Source of the DNA: Podocnemis expansa
Taxonomy: Eukaryota; Chordata; Testudines; Podocnemididae
Direction: 5' to 3'
Length of the DNA: 64,000 bases
NCBI GenBank assembly: GCA_007922195.1
Contig: ML682007.1
Span: forward strand, 12,844,562 to 12,908,561
How positions within the stretch are numbered: position 1 is the first letter of the stretch; every line of letters begins with the position of its first letter. Below are positions 57,890 to 64,000 of the stretch, piece by piece. A program made the translations under genes and the position numbers. The notes below the pieces were generated by a model. It was not told the DNA's origin. It ran no database searches and saw only the letters and a list, made by a program, of their open reading frames with translations.

Positions 57890-57945
57890 AATTGGTGTAA
57901 CACTGTCACTAGCTGACAGTTGAGGGGGTGTTGGGAGATGGGGGG

Positions 57946-58614
57946 GGGGGTAAGGAAATCCATGTTGGAGGCTTTGTCCCCAGCCAGATCTGGCAAAAAT
58001 CAGGCCCGGCTGTACTGCACTAAGTTAAAACTGGGTGAAGAGCCTGAAAAGTTGCACACCCCAGCTTCATGCTCTGGAGTCCCCACCAGGAAAGAAGAGT
58101 TGGGGGTAAGTGGTTTGGAACATAATTGATATAAGGGCACTTTTCATGGTGCAGACTTTTGCATGTTCTTGAATTCATTCCTGATAGTGCCTTTGTTTCC
58201 TCTTCCAATAAAGGGAAAGGTGAACTCCTGTGAAAGACAGCCAAGAGTGTCTGTCATCAGGACCTTCCTCGCCCTAGGTGCTTGTTGTGGTCATACAATG
58301 GCTTAAAGCTTAAATCAAAGCCTCTTAAAGTAGAGTGAGCTAACCCCTCAATTATTCTTTGTTCGCTCTCTGAGAAAGTAAAACAGTGCAGTATATTCAC
58401 TTGATAAGAGAACAATTGAAATAGCATTCCTTCTTCACCTAGAGACTGGAAGAAAGTGACATGTGACAGGTTGGCAGTAAACATGTTATGCTGGGCCAAA
58501 TTTGTCCTTCAGTTGCACTTCTGAAATCCCACTTATTGAAATGGAGTTTCAGGCCAGGACATAAATTGGCATTTTATGTTTTACAGGATAGAAATATAAC
58601 AATGACTAGCTTAT
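57946..58614. other. Unassigned non-coding stretch
   Basis: No recognised repeat or coding family. Confidence 0.4.
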
Positions 58615-58623
58615 CTCTCAAGT

Positions 58624-58686
58624 TTGAAAGGGGTAGCCGTGTTAGTCTAGTTCAGCAAAACAAGCAGGACTTCTTGCTTGTTTAAA
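58624..58686 (-). mobile_element. Minimal 63-bp family A copy
   Basis: TTGAAAGGGGTAGCCGTGTT to CAGCAAAACAAGCAG, then a short inverse CTTCTTGCTTGTTT. Perfect 9-bp duplication CTCTCAAGT (58615-58623 and 58687-58695). The hairpin core and both long arms are missing, but the two termini are exactly those of full copies. Confidence 0.75.
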
Positions 58687-58695
58687 CTCTCAAGT

Positions 58696-59632
58696 AGTTT
58701 ACCATGACAGTTAGTTGCTAGTTATTAAAAAGCAGGGATTGATGTTCTTCAGTGACCTGGTTTGGATTAAATTCATTTGGGATAAGTATTTATGGAGCAT
58801 AACTTTAATAAATCCCCCTTTGGATTAAATTCATTTGGGCTAAGCATTTAGAGAGCATAATTTTAATCAATATGATGAAGTAGAATATTTTTTTGCAGAG
58901 AGAGCAGTTTGTGCAGTAACATTGTAAAGTGATATTTTTTCGCTTCTGTACTCAGTATTGCACAAACTTGCTGTCTTTGAATTGGTGCAGTTGGATATTA
59001 GTTATCTAATTTATTCTAATCTTCATTTTCCTGGATGGATTCATTTCAACTATTTAAATATATTGATAAAAATACACTATGCATTGCCTCTTTGAAATAA
59101 AAATATAAAATATAACTGCCCCTGGAAATATTGTGGTGCATTTGGAGGAGAATAGAATCATGAAAATAAAACAATCTCATTTGAATTTTCTACACTATCT
59201 GTAAAGTGAATATTTAAGGCTAGTTCTTAGAAGTATCAAACTACAGCCGATGTAGAAGTCAGAGTAACCATCTGATACTGCATGGTCTTTTCTACTATTT
59301 TGAGGACTAAAACCTCCTTTTCCAAAGTTGTCATATTTGTGTTAAACATTTTAAAAGTACCAACTGATGCTAATTACTGTCTTTGCAATTCTTTTCATAA
59401 AGAAAGCATCTCAAGGAAAGTATGAACTGGCTCTCCCATTACAAACATTAAACTTTGAATGGCCCGCAAGACTCCACCTTTGTTTTTCATTAACAGTGAT
59501 TCTCACCTCTCAACCTAACCACTTTCTGATATGTTGTGTTTGAATCTATACCTCTTGTTTGATTTGCTGAAGTAATCTGACTTGATGCAGTGAAATGTAA
59601 TCAAATTGTTTATCTTTCACTCCAATACTTTG
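58696..59632. other. Unassigned AT-rich stretch
   Basis: One short direct duplication: TTTGGATTAAATTCATTTGGG-type phrase at about 58761 and 58819 (about 58 bp apart). No gene seen. Confidence 0.45.
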
Positions 59633-59648
59633 CCCCCCCCCCCCCCCC
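59633..59648. repeat. C16 homopolymer
   Basis: Sixteen consecutive C, bordered by a degenerate family A copy. Sequencing length is likely unreliable here. Confidence 0.9.
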
Positions 59649-59671
59649 AAGGTAAGTTTTCTCCACTCTGG

Positions 59672-59780
59672 CATCTGATGAAGTGGGACTTTGCCCACAA
59701 AGCCTCATGTGAAAAAAAAAAATTGTTAATCTTTAAAGTGCCACAAGATTCCTCTTTGTGTATTTTTACAGTTACTCTGT
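59672..59780 (+). mobile_element. Degenerate family A unit
   Basis: CTGATGAAGTGGGACTTTGC then CCCACAAAGCCTCATG and TTAATCTTTAAAGTGCCACA. The hammerhead-like core keeps CTGATGA but has CAAA for GAAA. Ends not defined. Confidence 0.6.
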
Positions 59781-62653
59781 CCAGGTGTTAGATACTTCCT
59801 GTCCTATACAGTAGAGGGATTAGTCCAGCAGGCAGATCCAACCTTGCAATTCTTGTTAGAGTAGATCTGTGAGAAGCTAGTGGGAGCTGTACTTCAGTAA
59901 AGACTGCTGGACTGGGCCCAACACCGAGTCCTGTGCTGCACCGTAACTGTTGCTGAGTTGTCAGGGATTCACATATAATACCACAGAGGTGTGTTTTGGA
60001 AGTTTCTTTGTTTAAATACTGGTGCTGGATGGGAACAACTTGTGCACATTTTAAAAAATCCTTTAATAGGAATGTGTGCAGGTAAGTGACAGCCTGAATT
60101 AACGGGTGTGGTGCTCTGTTGAAGCATCAGAGCAGCCTCTTCAGGGCTGTACCCTGCAAAGAGCAGTGTGCTCTGATCTACAAAACCTGAAATCAGTGGG
60201 AGCTGAGGGTGCACAGAAGGTCTGAGGTGACATTCAAGTCCAACAGCATCAACACAAAAAATATGTGCTTGGAGTTGAATAGTAAGTTTCAGGATCAGTT
60301 TTTCATGTGGTCATTTTCCTTTTTGGAATGAGTGAAGAAATGCTGCATAGAATATTGATTTGGTATTTCAAGGGAAAACAGCTGTTAAAAGATGCTCCCA
60401 AACCCCCCACCCTGTTCATTATTTCTGTACTTGTAGGTAGAGTTACTGTACAAAATGGAAGTAGGTAGATAGCTTTATCTAAAACTCTATACATGATTGT
60501 GGAAACAAACCATGTTCTTTTAAACTATTAAATTTGTAACCTTAATGTTATGCACATTGACTGCAAAGCTTTGCATGTTTGCTTTCATTTGGGGGTATTT
60601 CTTTTCTCTCCTTACTGGGTCTTTTGGTGTGCTTACTCATTTTAAGAGAGCCCAAAATGAAGGAAAAAAATGTGGTCTGGTGAACAGCAACAGACTGGAT
60701 TTGATATGTTACTGAGGAAGAATGAGCAAAGTAGATATCTGTTAAATAAACATGTGCTAGATATGCCCCGAGGGGATAGTAATTTGCCCGCAGGCATCAA
60801 CAGGTTTCATTAATCTTGGGAAGTCTGCTAGTTTTCTCCCTTATTTTTTTTCATGGAGTTTATCACAGTTAAGCATCTACTTGTTTCTTGGAGGTCATAA
60901 AATATTTGTCTTGTGGAGATGAAGATGATCAGTGTAGGTCAGAAAGGCTGCTTTATTGTTATTTTGATGGAGGTACTTTGTTTTGCCACTCAGTGAGAAA
61001 AATCGTTCATCTTGGCTTTGCAGACAGGTAGCCTTGCCAAACTCCTGATCTGATTCAGCAAATGTAGGAGCTAGAAATATAACTTTTTACCTCAGTGAAC
61101 TGAGACATTTTATTTTGGCCCTAAAGTGTATCCTAAGTGATTAACAGTGGGGTATAGTATTTCATAGTGTTCTTTACACTGTGTGTGGTTCTTTGCAAAA
61201 CCAGTCAGACTTCAGGGACTTGATCTTGCTATAACTGAAATCAGGGGCAAACTTCCATTGACTTCAATATGCCAAATACTTAAATTTGCAAGGTGATGAG
61301 CAGGGCATTCTCAAGACTAATGTGAATTGAGGGTGCTCACCACCTTACAAGATGGGACACTGAAAGAATTGTATTGAGAATAATATCTGAAAATGGTAGA
61401 AATCAAGGAAACTGCTTATACGTTTGGTAAAAACATCAGTGTTTTTAGTTTGGGGGTTGGATGAAAAGCTAAACTTTGTAGCAGATTGTATTGCAATGCA
61501 GATGCAAAGTGTACGTTGCTGCACTTTCTTGTAATACAGCTGGTTTTAGAGAGATTAAAAGGACTGAGGTGAAATTGATCCCTATTTTTAAGGATTAGTG
61601 CAAAATAAATTTTTACAAAACCAAGGGCCTGTGAAAATGTTTTAAAAATTATTCTATTAATATTTTATTTCAGTGAAAAGCTGTGATTTCTTTTCCCCAA
61701 CACAGATATTATAACATTCTTCTTAGACAAGGTAATACAAAATTAAGTATGAACTAGCTAACATAGATTACTTGTTAATGTCTCCTAGAGACAGGTGGGG
61801 GTGTGTAAAAACTAGCTTTTTTTCCCCTTGCCTTTGTTGCTACAAACACTAAGAAAAGAAAAGTGAAAACAACAAAGTAGTAGAAGTAGGGAAAACAGAT
61901 TACAAAAATGTTTATTTTCAATAATCTGGGATGTTATCTGTAATGCTTGTGAGTAGGGACTAAATCTTGGGTGCACTCTATGAAGTGAACTCTCGCTGAC
62001 TTTGGGTCAGAAAATCCTCTGTTGTGGCAAAATGTGTAGAAGGGGACTGTAGGAAAGACTCTCTGCAAGAGTTCCTTCTTAATCTTCCTCCCACATTGCT
62101 CCATCTTTTTGGGGGTGCAGAGGAAGGGATGGATTTTAAATGTACAGTTGGCAATTTTAAGGGGGAAACCCAAGAACTCGGTGAGAGTCTCCATGCTGCA
62201 AACTAGTTGAGCTAACAGAGCTTTGGCACTGGTGTCATTCTCAGAGTTTCATTGCAGGTCACATGACCTCTGGGGTGTAGTTTTTTTTTTAACAAACCCT
62301 GGCTCATAGAGAGATGCTTTGGACAAGAGCCTCAACTTTCATTTAAAAATCCCCACGTTTCTAACCTTCCTAGTTGCAGAAGAAGCTTGAAGTCCTGACC
62401 TAAATGTTTTCTAGGAGCTTGGAAACCAGGAGTCAAGTTAAAAGAACCCACATTATGGGTATGTCTCATGATACTTTTTTGGAAGGTATTGACTTGTGAT
62501 GTTGAATGAGCACTTGGGATTGGTTTAGTATGTGCCCTTTGCTATCAATACCCTTTCCATCTTGACCATACATTTGGTCCTCTAGCCATAACCTTCTACC
62601 TAATCATCAAGTCTACACCTTTTCACCTTCCCTTTTGAGGCTTCTATCTGGAT
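59781..62653. other. Unassigned AT-rich stretch
   Basis: No recognised repeat, exon or RNA gene over almost 3 kb. Frames stay below 90 codons and overlap on both strands. Confidence 0.5.
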
Positions 62654-62815
62654 CAGTGGTTCTCAAACTTCTGCAGGTCACAACACGCTTGGTGGTATGG
62701 TGTAACTATAGGACACGCCAGGCCAATTCCAGCCATTTCCCTGGCTCTCTGTGACACACTTACCATTGTCTGGCGACACAGTGATGTGTCATGACGCAGT
62801 GATTGAGAACCACTG
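62654..62815. mobile_element. hAT MITE, 162 bp
   Basis: Ends CAGTGGTTCTCAAACTTC and GATTGAGAACCACTG, flanked by ATCTGGAT and ATCTAGAC (six of eight). Shares GTGACACACTTACCA with the element at 32645, so they belong to one subfamily. Confidence 0.8.
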
Positions 62816-64000
62816 ATCTAGACATTTCCATAGGATTCTTGTTAATTTATCTTAGAGACTTAAAATTAACTGTCCTAAAAAGTGAATAGGAAAATGATGA
62901 TGAAGTTTGTATTTTCAGACTGAAATTAGAGTATCCAGTGTCCAAATACATCCTATAATGATGTAAACCTTTCAGGTGGATATATTGGCTAAAATAAAAC
63001 ATGCCAAGGAGTAAAGATCCCTCCCCACAAAATCAGCTAAATACTTTGATTGTTGAATGTTATGTAGGTTTCTCACAACCTTGATTCCTCTTTATGTGGA
63101 CATAATGGGCATGGTACAGGCCTCCAATAGGATCTTGTGTTATAACAGAGGGAAGACTTTTAGCGTTTGTTCTGCTATTTTTAACCTGACTAAGATGTCT
63201 TTTAAGTGCTAACGTCTTGATAATTACATCCAGACTCCTATGTCAGCATCAGAGCCTCAGTTCTTCTTTATAAGACACAAGTGTATTTGTGTCTGGTTTG
63301 TTTTGTAAATCATTCAGCAAATAGGTTTTTGGCTTTCTGTGAGTGTTGCTAGACTGTGAGGGAAAAGTCATCTCCCTGTAGACTAGACAGTTCACTAATT
63401 TTAATGGAATGCAAAGATCTGTTGCTGCCATGAGAGCATAAAGCAAACAAATATAAGACAACATTTTACATGAACTGATTACTGTCAATTTCCCTTTCTT
63501 GGTTGATTATTCTAAGAACTGTGGTTGAAGCAAGTTGCACTTAATGGGAAAATCAGTAGACTTCACTTTTTAATTTTGATTGCTAGGATGCTTCCTCTTT
63601 CTTGTGTGTTGTGGTTGAATAACAAAAGCAGAATCGGTCATTCAGTACCTTTCTTCCAGATTCCTGGATGCATTTCATTGACTTAAAGCCTCCCAATACT
63701 CTTAAGTATGATAGTAAACCAGAATAGACAAGAGTCTTGCGGCACTTTATCACACAATCTTTTGTGGGCACAACCCTGCTTGATCAGATGAATGAAATGG
63801 AAAAAATAGCATATTAGCTGTATATATACGTAGAGAGGGGTGATTCACCAGAACAATACACTCCTAGCCTGTCTTTGCAGAGTAAACAAGGTGTTTTGAT
63901 TCAAACTGTGTTGAAAAAGGAAAGCAAGAGCTGAGAATAGTAAGAGAGGGGAAATCATCTTTTGTAATGACTTAGCCATTCAAAAGTTCTTTTAAAACCC
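62816..64000. other. Unassigned stretch with one family A fragment
   Basis: Only 63726-63795 is recognised (below). No gene seen. Confidence 0.45.
63726..63795 (-). mobile_element. Old family A fragment
   Basis: AGAGTCTTGCGGCACTTTAT and TTTTGTGGGCACAACCCTGC then GATCAGATGAATG. A diverged single arm with the hairpin. Confidence 0.5.

Larger units (their letters stand above)
56494..57945. repeat. 77-bp satellite array
   Basis: The phrase GCTCACTAAATTGG starts at 56494, 56751, 56828, 56905 and 56982. The last three intervals are exactly 77 bp. The first, 257 bp, becomes 79 bp after removing the 170-bp MITE and its 8-bp duplication. A unit reads CTAGCTGACAACTGGGGGG then TGTTGGGAAATTCAGGGG. The array runs into an 894-N gap and resumes at 57890 for a partial, more diverged unit ending in a G run. 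Confidence 0.9.

Noticed and set aside
56932..57996. Frames of 300-354 codons
   Set aside because: They run through 894 N and only appear long because N codons are not stops.
2876..59780. Regularly recurring short repeats as a CRISPR array
   Set aside because: Copies are dispersed over tens of kilobases, differ in length, have their own target duplications and lie in vertebrate nuclear DNA.

Overview
The window is non-coding, repeat-rich vertebrate nuclear DNA. The repeat mixture points to a turtle: several CR1 LINE 3' ends, MIR/CORE-SINE relics, tRNA-derived SINEs, hAT and Harbinger-type inverted-repeat elements carrying the GGCTATGTCTACAC terminus, and about twenty copies of a fold-back repeat with GTTAGTCTTTAAGTGCCACA. 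A softshell turtle is my best guess from the TTTCGAAA-rich elements, but the species is inference. Two runs of N (38700-38799 and 56996-57889) show it is a draft assembly. I found no host gene, exon, tRNA, rRNA or CRISPR array. The protein-like remains I recognise are a LINE reverse transcriptase relic (about 10394-12150, minus), a CR1 ORF2 end (about 34200-34540, plus) and a PIF/Harbinger transposase relic (36992-37870, minus), all broken.

Layout. 1-7 kb: fold-back retroposon, inverted-repeat element, a solo LTR with a perfect 4-bp target duplication, a hAT element holding a GC-rich tandem repeat, and a second LTR. 8-15 kb: a 935-bp hAT, the LINE relic with a hAT inserted in it, and a small hAT with a perfect 8-bp duplication. 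15-30 kb: fold-back copies, an LTR with an internal 51-58 bp tandem repeat, old CR1 and SINE pieces, and a long stretch with little recognisable. 30-45 kb: CR1, MIR, the Harbinger relic, and a hAT with a 982-bp Harbinger-like element inside it, both target duplications perfect. 45-52 kb: sparse repeats in otherwise plain sequence. 52-59 kb: TTTCGAAA fold-back element, hAT, fold-back copies, and a 77-bp satellite array broken by a hAT and an assembly gap. 59-64 kb: plain AT-rich sequence with one small hAT.

The most interesting signal is the fold-back family. Its copies form lopsided hairpins: one arm always reaches a fixed end (CCCCTTTGGAA), and the other usually stops about 30-35 nt earlier. 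Eleven copies are flanked by direct repeats of 9 to 17 bp. That is expected of target-primed reverse transcription, not of a cut-and-paste DNA transposon with fixed-length duplications. Each arm carries a short hairpin flanked by CTGANGA and GAAA, the core of a hammerhead ribozyme, intact in at least two copies. Together these fit the terminal repeats of a Penelope-like retroelement, including inverted, tandem and permuted arrangements. That assignment is inference; the geometry and duplications are directly visible. Several elements are nested in one another, giving a relative order of insertions.
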